Positions 1 to 5,637 of a stretch of DNA of 12,138 bases are shown in pieces. Source of the DNA: an uncultured Faecalibacterium sp. (GTDB lineage: Bacteria > Bacillota > Clostridia > Oscillospirales > Ruminococcaceae). A model generated the notes under the pieces. That model was not told where the DNA came from and did not search any database. It saw nothing but the letters and a program-made list of their open reading frames with translations. The DNA is taken from the NCBI GenBank assembly GCA_934525325.1, contig CAKSZE010000048.1, forward strand, positions 1 through 12,138, given 5' to 3'. Each line of letters begins with the position of its first letter. Position 1 is the stretch's first letter. Made by a program: the position numbers and the translations under genes.

Positions 1-147
1 TATAACCCGGTCAATCAGCTGGTGGGCTACATTTTGTCCGAAGACCCTACCTACATTACGACCTATAAGAATGCCCGCGCCATGATCCGCAAGGTGGATC
101 GTGACGATCTGCTGCAGGCTATGCTGCGCAGCTACCTTAACGTGTAA
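1..147 (+). CDS. ireB: IreB family regulatory phosphoprotein (UPF0297), 3' end only
   Basis: This is the C-terminal 48 residues of an open frame that enters from the left edge and stops at TAA 145-147. It starts [20 protein letters not shown] and continues with [10 protein letters not shown] and RDDLLQAML. That is the highly conserved second half of the UPF0297/YrzL family, known as IreB in Enterococcus, where it is a small substrate of the Ser/Thr kinase IreK and modulates cephalosporin resistance. Family members are about 85-90 residues, so roughly 40 N-terminal residues lie outside the window, including the region with the phosphorylatable threonines. In many Firmicutes the gene sits between alaS and ruvX. 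Here it is followed at once by a terminator, so it is the last gene of its transcript. Family assignment is firm; the physiological role in this organism is inferred. Confidence 0.9.
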   Translation, partial: YNPVNQLVGYILSEDPTYITTYKNARAMIRKVDRDDLLQAMLRSYLNV

Positions 148-160
148 TACAGTCCTTTTC

Positions 161-194
161 AGCCCCGCTGTCTTGCAAGACGGCGGGCTTTTTT
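161..194 (+). terminator. Intrinsic terminator after ireB
   Basis: The arms AGCCC...GGGCT and GTCTT...AAGAC form an imperfect GC-rich hairpin (161-188), followed by a run of six T at 189-194. It begins 13 bases after the ireB stop and sits before the convergent dus gene, whose stop is at 209. Confidence 0.8.
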
Positions 195-208
195 GTTGCG
201 GAATCATT

Positions 209-1159
209 TTAATTGTTTTCCACCAGCGGCAGGGTGAAGATCTGATTCACCACCACCTCGTACTCCCACGGCTCCCGCAGCTTTTTGAGCTGCTTTTCCA
301 GCTTTTCCGCCCCGGCAAAGCAGTGGATGAGGTAGAACCAGTGCCCCTTCATCCGGCTGATGGCGCAGCCTGCGCTGCCGAACAATTCGGTGTAGCCGTG
401 GTACAGATCTGTCAGGTAGCCCCGCAGCTCCTCCTTGGCGGCGGGCGCACCGCCCCGCGCCCTGCGGAAAAGTGCCGGGTCGGCGATGAGCCCGCGCCCC
501 ACCATGATGCCGGACAGGACGGGGAACTCCTCTTCCAGCGCGTGAAGCTGGGCGGCGGTGATCACATCGCCGTTGTAGCACACCGGCATGGTGCACCGGG
601 GCAGCGCAGCCGCAAAGGCGGCGCGGTCGGCCTGCCCGCGGTACTGCTGCCGCATCACCCGGGGGTGAATGGTCAGCTCCGAGATGGGGTAGCGGCTATA
701 AATTTCCAGAATGGCGGCAAACTCCTCCGGCTTTTCCACGCCCAGCCGGGTCTTGACCGAGACAGGCCCCTCGGCATGGGAGAATACTCCGTCCAGAAAG
801 GCGTCTACCTTGGCCGGGTCCCGCAGCATCCCGGAGCCTTTGCCCTTGGCGGTCACTGTCCCGGCGGGACAGCCCAGATTCAGGTTCACCTCAGTATAAC
901 CCAGCGCCCGCAGCTGCTCGATCATCCACGCGGCCAGCTCGCCGTCCTTCGCCAGCAATTGCGGGATGACCGGTGCACCGGGGTTTGCCGCCGGGGCAAG
1001 CTCTGCCATCTTCTTTTTAATGAGCACCCGGTTCTCCGGCGGGGAGATAAAAGGCGCATAATAGCGGTCGGCAGCGCCTTTTGCGCCGAACCATTTTTGA
1101 TGGGTCTGCCGCCAGACCCGGTCTGTAAAGCCCTCCATGGGGGCAGCATAATAAAGCAT
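209..1159 (-). CDS. tRNA-dihydrouridine synthase family protein
   Basis: A 316-residue FMN-dependent enzyme expected to reduce uridines in the tRNA D-loop with NADPH. The TIM-barrel signatures appear in order: APMEGFTDRVWR at 6-17 (flavin-binding start of the barrel), VNLNLGCPAG at 91-100 with Cys97 as the catalytic acid, VSVKTRLGV at 133-141, LTIHPRV at 162-168 with the conserved His, YNGDV at 195-199, and IMVGRGLIADP at 218-228 (phosphate-binding). The C-terminal helical part (about 240-316) is the tRNA-binding domain. The frame stays open upstream to 1369. I chose ATG 1159 because GGAG sits 9 bases before it, the flavin motif begins right after it, and the added upstream residues would run through repeat DNA and the promoter. 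The family is certain; which uridine it modifies (DusA, B or C type) cannot be read here. Monocistronic, convergent with ireB. Confidence 0.93.
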   Translation of the reverse strand: MLYYAAPMEGFTDRVWRQTHQKWFGAKGAADRYYAPFISPPENRVLIKKKMAELAPAANPGAPVIPQLLAKDGELAAWMIEQLRALGYTEVNLNLGCPAGTVTAKGKGSGMLRDPAKVDAFLDGVFSHAEGPVSVKTRLGVEKPEEFAAILEIYSRYPISELTIHPRVMRQQYRGQADRAAFAAALPRCTMPVCYNGDVITAAQLHALEEEFPVLSGIMVGRGLIADPALFRRARGGAPAAKEELRGYLTDLYHGYTELFGSAGCAISRMKGHWFYLIHCFAGAEKLEKQLKKLREPWEYEVVVNQIFTLPLVENN

Positions 1160-1190
1160 GGGCGTTTCTCCAAACGTTTTTGTTACCGGT

Positions 1191-1199
1191 ATTGTAGCA
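1191..1199 (-). promoter_or_regulatory. Probable extended -10 promoter of the dus gene
   Basis: On the minus strand the sequence reads TATGCTACAAT: a TACAAT -10 box (1191-1196) preceded by the TG of an extended -10. No convincing -35 box lies 17 bases upstream. A start point near 1184 would give a leader of about 25 bases that contains the ribosome binding site. Confidence 0.5.
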
Positions 1200-1237
1200 T
1201 AAAATCCGGCGTGGGGAAAGGGGAGAGGACGGGGGAT

Positions 1238-1408
1238 GTTCTCTTTTGACACCAAAAGAGAACCAGAAAAGTGCCAGCGATTTCGACGCGCTGGAGCCAC
1301 GAAAAAGGGGCTACTCGCCCCTTTTAACCCCAAAGAAGTGGGCTGCACCGGAAAAAACTGAAGATTCACGCCTGTTCGGCGTGAAGATCTTTTAACCGTT
1401 TTTTCCGG
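1238..1408. repeat. Hairpin-dense non-coding segment
   Basis: Four inverted repeats are packed into about 170 bases. They are GTTCTCTTTTG/CAAAAGAGAAC (1238-1248 with 1253-1263, perfect 11 bp, 4-base loop), CCAGCG/CGCTGG (1274-1279 with 1289-1294), AAAAGGGGC/GCCCCTTTT (1303-1311 with 1317-1325), and a nested pair: CCGGAAAAAAC/GTTTTTTCCGG (1348-1358 with 1398-1408) enclosing TTCACGCC/GGCGTGAA (1365-1372 with 1378-1385). There is no believable reading frame. It may be a decayed mobile or REP-like element or a folded RNA; it lies upstream of the dus promoter. Confidence 0.6.
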
Positions 1409-1424
1409 CTCCGCCGATTTGAAA

Positions 1425-1470
1425 CCCTCTCAGGCGCTCCCGCGCCAGCTCCCCCAAAGGGGGAGCCAAG
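1425..1470 (-). repeat. Intergenic repeat module A (inverted orientation)
   Basis: Read on the minus strand it is a G-rich hairpin, GCTCCCCC/GGGGGAGC (1448-1466), then CTGGC, then a second hairpin GGCGC/GCGCC (1433-1446), ending in CTGAGAGGG. The same order of parts recurs in the two modules that follow, in the opposite orientation. I associate this type of element with Faecalibacterium and its relatives, from memory. Confidence 0.6.
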
Positions 1471-1526
1471 CCGTAAAGTTTATCGCTAAAGTATTAGGTT
1501 CAATGAGAAGGTTTCCGGCAGTGCTC

Positions 1527-1588
1527 TTGCCTCTCCCTTTGGGAGAGGTGGCATCGCGCAGCGATGACGGAGAGGGCGTACGCCGTCA
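1527..1588 (+). repeat. Intergenic repeat module B
   Basis: It contains the hairpin CCTCTCCC/GGGAGAGG (1530-1548), then GTGGC, then the hairpin CATCGC/GCGATG (1552-1566), then TGACGGAGAGGG. The palindrome GGCGTACGCC (1575-1584) and the pair TGACGG/CCGTCA add further symmetry. The design matches modules A and C. No coding signal. Confidence 0.6.
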
Positions 1589-1632
1589 GCCCCATTTTAA
1601 AGTATCGAATGCAATGAAAAACCTTCCCTCCA

Positions 1633-1690
1633 TGCCAAAGGCTCCCTCCCCGAGGGAGCTGGCAAAGCCGTCAGGTTTTGACTGAGGGAG
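1633..1690 (+). repeat. Intergenic repeat module C
   Basis: It contains the hairpin GCTCCCTC/GAGGGAGC (1641-1659), then CTGGC, then a short hairpin GTCA/TGAC (1670-1682), ending CTGAGGGAG. It is a diverged third copy of the A/B plan, in the same direction as B. Confidence 0.55.
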
Positions 1691-1717
1691 TTCGTTCCAA
1701 GCCCCTCCTGTGAAAAG

Positions 1718-1753
1718 GGGATTCTGAAAAGCCCGCAGGCTTTTCAGAATCCC
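1718..1753. repeat. Perfect 16-bp palindrome
   Basis: GGGATTCTGAAAAGCC and its exact complement are separated by the four-base loop CGCA. A shorter palindrome, GAATTA/TAATTC (1754-1769), and the pair ATGCGC/GCGCAT (1781-1804) follow. The T-run after the stem is weak on either strand, so it is not an obvious terminator, although it could back up the cysK terminator. Together with the modules before it, this means the whole 1160-1823 gap is made of folded repeats rather than genes. Confidence 0.6.
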
Positions 1754-1823
1754 GAATTAAAAATAATTCTTCCGCTGACTATGCGCAGAGCAACGCGGAG
1801 CGCATTCAAATGGTCTTGTCCCC

Positions 1824-1861
1824 AAACAAAAACTCCCGCCCTGCGGGGTGCAGAGCGGGAG
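1824..1861 (-). terminator. Intrinsic terminator of cysK
   Basis: On the minus strand, CTCCCGC (1861-1855) pairs with GCGGGAG (1839-1833), helped by inner CTGC/GCAG pairing. The stem is followed by TTTTTGTTTG. It starts 17 bases after the cysK stop. Confidence 0.85.
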
Positions 1862-1878
1862 AGGAGAGTTTTTGGAGA

Positions 1879-2811
1879 TTATTCAGCAAACAGCGGGGTG
1901 GACAGGTAGCGGTCGCCGGTATCGGGCAGCAGAACAACGATGTTCTTGCCTGCGTTCTCCGGGCGCTTTGCCAGCTGGATGGCAGCCCAGACGGCAGCAC
2001 CGGAGGAGATGCCCACCAGCACGCCTTCCTTGTGGCCGATCAGACGGCCGGTGGCAAAGGCATCGTCGTTCTCCACGGCGATGATCTCGTCATAGACGGT
2101 GGTGTCCAGCACGTCCGGCACAAAGCCTGCGCCGATGCCCTGGATCTTGTGTGCACCGGCAGTGCCCTTGCTCAGCACAGGGGAGGAAGCGGGCTCAACG
2201 GCCACCACCTTGACGGCGGGATTCTTGCTCTTGAGGTACTTGCCAACGCCGGTCACGGTGCCGCCGGTGCCAACACCGGCTACGAAGATATCGACCTTGC
2301 CATCGGTATCCTCCCAGATCTCGGGACCGGTGGTCTCGATGTGTGCCTGCGGGTTGGCGGGGTTCACGAACTGGCCGGGGATGAAGGAGTTGGGGATCTC
2401 CTTTGCCAGCTCGTCGGCCTTGGCAATGGCACCCTTCATGCCCTTGGCACCCTCGCTGAGCACCAGCTCGGCACCGTAGGCCTTCATCAGCTGGCGGCGC
2501 TCCACGCTCATGGTTTCGGGCATTACGATGATGATGCGGTAGCCCTTGGCAGCTGCCACAGCAGCCAGACCGATGCCGGTGTTGCCGGAGGTGGGCTCGA
2601 TGATGACGGAGCCTTCCTTCAGCAGACCCTTGGCCTCGGCGTCGTCGATCATCTTTTTCGCAATGCGGTCCTTCACAGAACCGGCGGGGTTGAAGTACTC
2701 CAGCTTGGCAATAACATGGGCGGGCAGCTGCTCTTCCTTCTCAATATGGCTGAGCTCCAGCAGCGGGGTGTGACCGATCAACTGATCTGCGGCGGTATAG
2801 ATCTTGCTCAT
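1879..2811 (-). CDS. cysK: Cysteine synthase A (O-acetylserine sulfhydrylase)
   Basis: A 310-residue cytosolic PLP enzyme that makes L-cysteine from O-acetylserine and sulfide. The fold-type II hallmarks are all present: NPAGSVKDR at 41-49 with Lys47 as the Schiff-base lysine, the substrate loop TSGNTG at 74-79, the PLP phosphate-binding loop GTGGT at 181-185, and the C-terminal GISSGA at 267-272, whose serine contacts the PLP ring nitrogen. The start HTPLLEL and the 310-residue length fit CysK rather than cystathionine beta-synthase or threonine synthase. ATG 2811 is preceded by AAAGAGGGA at about 9 bases. The gene is monocistronic, with its own terminator, and is divergent from an Rrf2-family regulator. 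In several Firmicutes, CysK and the Rrf2 protein CymR form a complex that senses cysteine supply; that link is an inference from position here. Confidence 0.96.
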   Translation of the reverse strand: MSKIYTAADQLIGHTPLLELSHIEKEEQLPAHVIAKLEYFNPAGSVKDRIAKKMIDDAEAKGLLKEGSVIIEPTSGNTGIGLAAVAAAKGYRIIIVMPETMSVERRQLMKAYGAELVLSEGAKGMKGAIAKADELAKEIPNSFIPGQFVNPANPQAHIETTGPEIWEDTDGKVDIFVAGVGTGGTVTGVGKYLKSKNPAVKVVAVEPASSPVLSKGTAGAHKIQGIGAGFVPDVLDTTVYDEIIAVENDDAFATGRLIGHKEGVLVGISSGAAVWAAIQLAKRPENAGKNIVVLLPDTGDRYLSTPLFAE

Positions 2812-2900
2812 AATACTTGTCCCTCTTTCTGATATCGTTACGGGGTATGTAGCCCTGTCTTGTGCCGGTGTGCCCGGCTGTGATTCCCTCTAAACCTTTC

Positions 2901-2921
2901 AACCAACATTGTTTGTGGGTT
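2901..2921. promoter_or_regulatory. Dyad at the cysK transcription start, possible Rrf2 operator
   Basis: AACCAACA (2901-2908) and TGTGGGTT (2914-2921) are inverted half-sites matching at 7 of 8 positions across a 5-base spacer. The dyad lies just downstream of the cysK -10 box and would cover the transcription start near 2922, a classic repressor position. I do not recognise it as a known CymR or IscR box, so the assignment is positional only. Confidence 0.4.
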
Positions 2922-2928
2922 TGATGGC

Positions 2929-2957
2929 ATTATAGCCCTGTTTTCCCTGCTTGTCAA
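2929..2957 (-). promoter_or_regulatory. Consensus sigma-A promoter of cysK
   Basis: On the minus strand, TTGACA (2957-2952) and TATAAT (2934-2929) are separated by exactly 17 bases, a perfect match to consensus. The predicted start near 2922 gives a leader of about 110 bases, in which I see no T-box or riboswitch fold. Confidence 0.88.
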
Positions 2958-2980
2958 GGGTTTTTTGAAAAAATGTGGGA

Positions 2981-3009
2981 TTGAAAAGTGATTTACCCTG
3001 TTGTATAAT
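2981..3009 (+). promoter_or_regulatory. Sigma-A promoter of the Rrf2 regulator gene
   Basis: TTGAAA (2981-2986) and TATAAT (3004-3009) have a 17-base spacer. Its -35 box lies 24 bases from the cysK -35 box, so the two promoters are back to back and one bound regulator could affect both. GGAAGGA at 3031-3037 is the ribosome binding site before ATG 3048. Confidence 0.85.
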
Positions 3010-3047
3010 GGGTTATATTAAAATTTGACCGGAAGGAAGTACGGATT

Positions 3048-3479
3048 ATGATCGTTTCGACCAAAGGACGCTATGCGCTGCGGGTGATGATCGACCTCGC
3101 GGAGCATCAGTCTGAAAAATATGTTCCCTTAAAGGAAGTAGCCACCCGGCAGGAGATCTCGGAAAAGTATCTGGAGAACATCCTCAAGGTGCTGGTGCAG
3201 AACGGCTTTCTGGAGGGGCTGCGCGGCAAGGGCGGCGGCTACCGGCTGACCCGCAGCCCGGATCAGTACACCGTAAGCGAGATCCTGATGCTCACCGAGG
3301 GCAGTCTTGCCCCGGTAAGCTGCCTGACCCCCGGCGCCTCCACCTGTGCCCGGATGGCCAACTGCCGCACCTACGAGATGTGGAAGGGGCTCAACGACCT
3401 GATCTCGGACTACTTCGGCAAGATCACACTGGCAGACCTTGCCCTGCCGGATCAGGCCGGCAACGATTATGTGATCTGA
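3048..3479 (+). CDS. Rrf2 family transcriptional regulator
   Basis: A 143-residue winged-helix DNA-binding protein. It opens with STKGRYALRVMIDLAEH (4-20), the usual Rrf2 start. The recognition helix region is EISEKYLENILKVLVQNGF (36-54), and the wing is LRGKGGGYRLTR (58-69). Cys92, Cys100 and Cys106 lie in the sensor loop with spacing C-X7-C-X5-C. In IscR three cysteines in this region hold a [2Fe-2S] cluster, with C-X5-C-X5-C spacing, so an Fe-S or thiol sensing role is plausible. CymR-type members lack this full set. The gene is divergent from cysK and is followed by its own terminator, so it is probably autoregulated and likely controls cysK. No isc or suf genes are adjacent. Family certain; effector and targets inferred. 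Confidence 0.93.
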   Translation: MIVSTKGRYALRVMIDLAEHQSEKYVPLKEVATRQEISEKYLENILKVLVQNGFLEGLRGKGGGYRLTRSPDQYTVSEILMLTEGSLAPVSCLTPGASTCARMANCRTYEMWKGLNDLISDYFGKITLADLALPDQAGNDYVI

Positions 3480-3484
3480 ACCTT

Positions 3485-3515
3485 GCGCACCGGAACTGCA
3501 CCGGTGCGCTTTTTT
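3485..3515 (+). terminator. Intrinsic terminator of the Rrf2 gene
   Basis: GCGCACCGG (3485-3493) and CCGGTGCGC (3501-3509) form a perfect 9-bp stem with a 7-base loop, followed by six T (3510-3515). It starts 5 bases after the Rrf2 stop and isolates that gene from lrgA. Confidence 0.93.
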
Positions 3516-3562
3516 GTACAGTTCTGCGCAAAAGGTGCAGAACTTCTTGGCAAGATTTACGA

Positions 3563-3591
3563 TTGATGGGGCGGGCAGTCCGCGGTATACT
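3563..3591 (+). promoter_or_regulatory. Probable sigma-A promoter of lrgAB
   Basis: TTGATG (3563-3568) and TATACT (3586-3591) are spaced by 17 bases, with 4/6 and 5/6 matches to consensus. A start near 3598 leaves a leader of about 75 bases that contains a hairpin CGGGC/GCCCG (3618-3632) flanked by AGACA/TGTCT (3605-3609 with 3634-3638). The start point lies downstream of the only in-frame ATG, at 3514. Confidence 0.65.
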
Positions 3592-3656
3592 TTTACTTTG
3601 TGTGAGACAGAAAATTCCGGGCAAAAAGCCCGTTGTCTGTACGTTTATAAGACCAG

Positions 3657-3675
3657 AAAGGGGAGTTCTGACACG
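3657..3675 (+). promoter_or_regulatory. lrgA: Shine-Dalgarno and putative ACG start of lrgA
   Basis: AAAGGGGAG (3657-3665) is a strong ribosome binding site. Seven bases further, in the lrgA frame, stands ACG (3673-3675), exactly where LrgA/CidA proteins usually begin (M-K-Y-x-x-Q-F-G). No ATG, GTG or TTG occurs at a usable distance from it. Confidence 0.55.
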
Positions 3676-4041
3676 AAGTATATTTTTCAGTTCGGGCGCA
3701 TTCTCGCGTTCTGTTTTCTGGGCGAGGTGCTGCACGCGGTGCTGCCGCTGCCGGTGCCTGCCAGTGTGTACGGCTTGGTGCTGCTGCTGGCAGCCCTGAC
3801 CGCCGGGGTCGTAAAACTGGAGCAGGTCAAGGAGACCGGCACCTACCTGACCGGTATTTTTCCGCTGCTGTTCGTGCCCGCCGCTGCGGGCATCATGGAA
3901 CTGTGGGCAGAGATGGGACAGCTGCTGCTGCCCATCCTGATCGCCATTCTGCCGGTGACGGTGCTGGTGATGGTGGCCGCAGGCCGCACCACGCAGGCGC
4001 TGACTGCCCGCAACAAAAAGGAGGAGGCCGACCATGACTGA
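3673..4041 (+). CDS. lrgA: CidA/LrgA family membrane protein
   Basis: A small holin-like inner-membrane protein, 122 residues from the proposed ACG start. Four hydrophobic segments are visible at about 7-24, 30-47, 59-76 and 83-103. They carry family motifs: FGRILAFCFLGEVLHAVLPL, PVPASVYGLVLL, VKLEQVKETG and FPLLFVPAAAGIM. The tail is charged (RNKKEEADHD). LrgA/CidA proteins act with LrgB/CidB partners in murein hydrolase control, cell lysis and, in several bacteria, transport of pyruvate or other small metabolites. The frame is open back to ATG 3514, but that codon overlaps the Rrf2 terminator, precedes the predicted transcription start, and would add 53 residues with no family resemblance. 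TTG 3598 is in frame but has no ribosome binding site within the predicted transcript. The stop overlaps the lrgB start by 8 bases, so translation is probably coupled. No LytSR or LysR-type regulator is adjacent. Confidence 0.85.
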   Translation, partial: TKYIFQFGRILAFCFLGEVLHAVLPLPVPASVYGLVLLLAALTAGVVKLEQVKETGTYLTGIFPLLFVPAAAGIMELWAEMGQLLLPILIAILPVTVLVMVAAGRTTQALTARNKKEEADHD

Positions 4042-4741
4042 GCTGCTGAACGACTTTCTGACCGGCTCGGTGGCGTGGGGCGTGCTGCTTACGCTGGCAG
4101 CCTTTGGGCTGGGGGTGCTCATCAATAAGGTGACCGGCAAGGCCATCTTTAACCCGCTGCTGCTGGGCAGTATTTTCGTCATCGTTTTTCTGTCGGTGTG
4201 CAATATCCCCTATGGGGACTACAAAACCAGCGCTGCGCCGGTAAGCTATCTGCTGCTGCCCGCCACGGTGGCGCTGGCTATCCCGCTGTATGAAAAGCTG
4301 GACCTGCTCAAAGAGAACGCGCCCGCCATCATCGCTGGCATCTCGGTGGGCACGCTGGTCAGTCTGGGCAGCGCCTTTGCATTGGCACTGGCAATGGACC
4401 TGACCCAGGAGCAGTACGCCACCCTGCTGCCGAAGTCTGTGACCACCGCCATCAGCATGGACGTGGCCGCAGAGCTGGGCGGCATCGCCGCCCTGACCGG
4501 TGCCATCGTCATCGTCACCGGCATCGTGGGCGCACTGCTGGCTGAGACGGTGTGCAAGCTGTTCCACATCACCGACCCCATCGCCAAGGGCGTGGGCATC
4601 GGCACGGCAGCCCATGCCGTGGGCACCAGCAAGGCGCTGCAGATGGGCGAGGTGGAAGGTGCCATGAGCGGCCTTTCCATCGCCGTAGCCGGTGTGCTGA
4701 CCGCCGTGCTCTGCCCGGTGTTCGTGGGCTTTGTCCACTGA
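4034..4741 (+). CDS. lrgB: LrgB/CidB family membrane protein
   Basis: A 235-residue polytopic membrane protein of the LrgB family, about the usual length of 230-240. The strongest signatures are LLPATVALAIPLYEKL (74-89), LPKSVTTAISMDVAAELGG (132-150, the most conserved block) and GVGIGTAAHAVGTSKALQMG (186-205), followed by the hydrophobic GLSIAVAGVLTAVLCPVF (213-230). It forms the usual two-gene unit with lrgA: its ATG lies inside the end of lrgA, and a strong AAGGAGGAGG precedes it within lrgA. The pair has been linked to control of autolysis in staphylococci and to pyruvate or glycolate movement in other organisms and plastids. Which activity applies here cannot be decided from sequence. 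It is the last gene of the unit; a hairpin follows 23 bases later. Confidence 0.95.
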   Translation: MTELLNDFLTGSVAWGVLLTLAAFGLGVLINKVTGKAIFNPLLLGSIFVIVFLSVCNIPYGDYKTSAAPVSYLLLPATVALAIPLYEKLDLLKENAPAIIAGISVGTLVSLGSAFALALAMDLTQEQYATLLPKSVTTAISMDVAAELGGIAALTGAIVIVTGIVGALLAETVCKLFHITDPIAKGVGIGTAAHAVGTSKALQMGEVEGAMSGLSIAVAGVLTAVLCPVFVGFVH

Positions 4742-4764
4742 GCCGAGTGCAAATCTAAAGATAC

Positions 4765-4807
4765 AGAAACACCCCCGGCGGCCATTGCGGCTGCCGGGGG
4801 TGTTTCT
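4765..4807. terminator. Hairpin terminator between convergent lrgB and ABC operon
   Basis: AGAAACACCCCCGGC (4765-4779) and GCCGGGGGTGTTTCT (4793-4807) form a perfect 15-bp stem with a 13-base loop. The T-rich part (GTTTCT) lies within the outer stem on both strands, which suits a shared bidirectional terminator for lrgB and, after a 56-base gap, the last permease gene. Confidence 0.75.
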
Positions 4808-4863
4808 CTGTGGGTGGAAAACAAAAAAGAGGTGAAAAGAAGAATGGTTGGTAAATATCGGTT

Positions 4864-5637
4864 TTATGCGGCCTTTGCCGGGGCAAAGACCACGGCCTTC
4901 TTCTGCCGCGCCTGCATGGAGCGGACGATGCAGCTGAGGGTGAAGTTGATGACAAAATAGATGACGCAGGCGGTGCCGAACAGCACCATGACATCCGAAA
5001 CATTCACCGTGCCAAGGCCGTTGTAGGTACCGGCGGCGCTCAGCAGCTGCCGGATGCGTGCCATCAGCTCAATGGTGGCCACGTTGGCAAGGTAGGAGGA
5101 ATCCTTGATGGTGGTGATCACCTGACTGAGCAGGGTAGGGATGATGTTGCGGTAAGCCTGCGGCAGAATGATGTACAGCAGCACCTCGGCGGTGTTGAAA
5201 CCCTGCGCATAGCCTGCCTCAAACTGCCCCTTGGCTACGCCGTTCAGGCCGCCGCGGACGATCTCGGCAATGACCGAGGAATTGAACAAAATCAGTGCCA
5301 GCGCTGCTTTGAACAGCAGCTTCATCTCCACACTGGTCAGGCCGAACATTTTGTGGGCAAAAAAGGCCGGGCAGGGGCAGAACACCACGCACACGAAAAT
5401 CCACAAAAGGTAGGGCGTGTTGCGGAACAGCTCGATGTAGGCGGCGGACAGCCAGCCAAGGATGCGCGCCGGGCCCTTTTTACAGTAGGTGCGGGCCAGC
5501 GCCAGCAGCGAGCCTAAGATCAAGCCCAGAATGACGCCCAGCACCGAGATGATGCAGGTAAAGGCCACGCCCCGCAGCAGGTACACGAATACGCCCGGCT
5601 GCGCGAGGATGGAAAAACTGGAAGCGAGAGTGCTCAT
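4864..5637 (-). CDS. Polar amino-acid ABC transporter permease
   Basis: A 257-residue inner-membrane subunit of the His/Glu/Gln/Arg/opine class of importers. It has about five hydrophobic segments, among them LRGVAFTCIISVLGVILGLI (21-40). The class motif FRNTPYLLW is at 71-79 (usually QNTPLLVQ), and the EAA loop EIVRGGLNGVAKGQFEAGYAQGF is at 125-147, where the ATPase docks. The C-terminus is basic and short (ARQKKAVVFAPAKAA). Its ATG follows the stop codon of the preceding permease without a gap (TAAATG), so translation is very likely coupled. It is the last gene of the operon. A pair of different permeases implies a heterodimeric membrane channel. Substrate is probably a polar amino acid; the exact one cannot be told. 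Confidence 0.94.
   Translation of the reverse strand: MSTLASSFSILAQPGVFVYLLRGVAFTCIISVLGVILGLILGSLLALARTYCKKGPARILGWLSAAYIELFRNTPYLLWIFVCVVFCPCPAFFAHKMFGLTSVEMKLLFKAALALILFNSSVIAEIVRGGLNGVAKGQFEAGYAQGFNTAEVLLYIILPQAYRNIIPTLLSQVITTIKDSSYLANVATIELMARIRQLLSAAGTYNGLGTVNVSDVMVLFGTACVIYFVINFTLSCIVRSMQARQKKAVVFAPAKAA

Noticed and set aside
101..1249. A 382-codon plus-strand frame over dus
   Set aside because: Shadow of the dus gene on the opposite strand. It also overlaps the real ireB end and terminator.
1419..1685. An 88-codon open frame in the dus-cysK gap
   Set aside because: It runs through the three hairpin repeat modules and has no ribosome binding site or domain, so it is repeat DNA that happens to be open.
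1425..1690. Possible CRISPR-like array from the repeated CTCCC/GGGAG units
   Set aside because: The units differ in sequence, orientation and spacing, each is itself a double hairpin, and no cas genes are present.
1810..2832. A 340-codon plus-strand frame over cysK
   Set aside because: Antisense shadow of cysK. It has no recognisable domain and would run through the cysK terminator and start region.
3514..3672. ATG 3514 as the lrgA start, giving a 175-residue protein
   Set aside because: The codon overlaps the T-run of the Rrf2 terminator and lies upstream of the predicted lrgAB promoter, and the added residues do not look like the family or like a signal peptide.
3893..4738. A 281-codon minus-strand frame over lrgB
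   Set aside because: His/Gln/Gly-rich antisense shadow of a membrane protein gene, with no motif or ribosome binding site.
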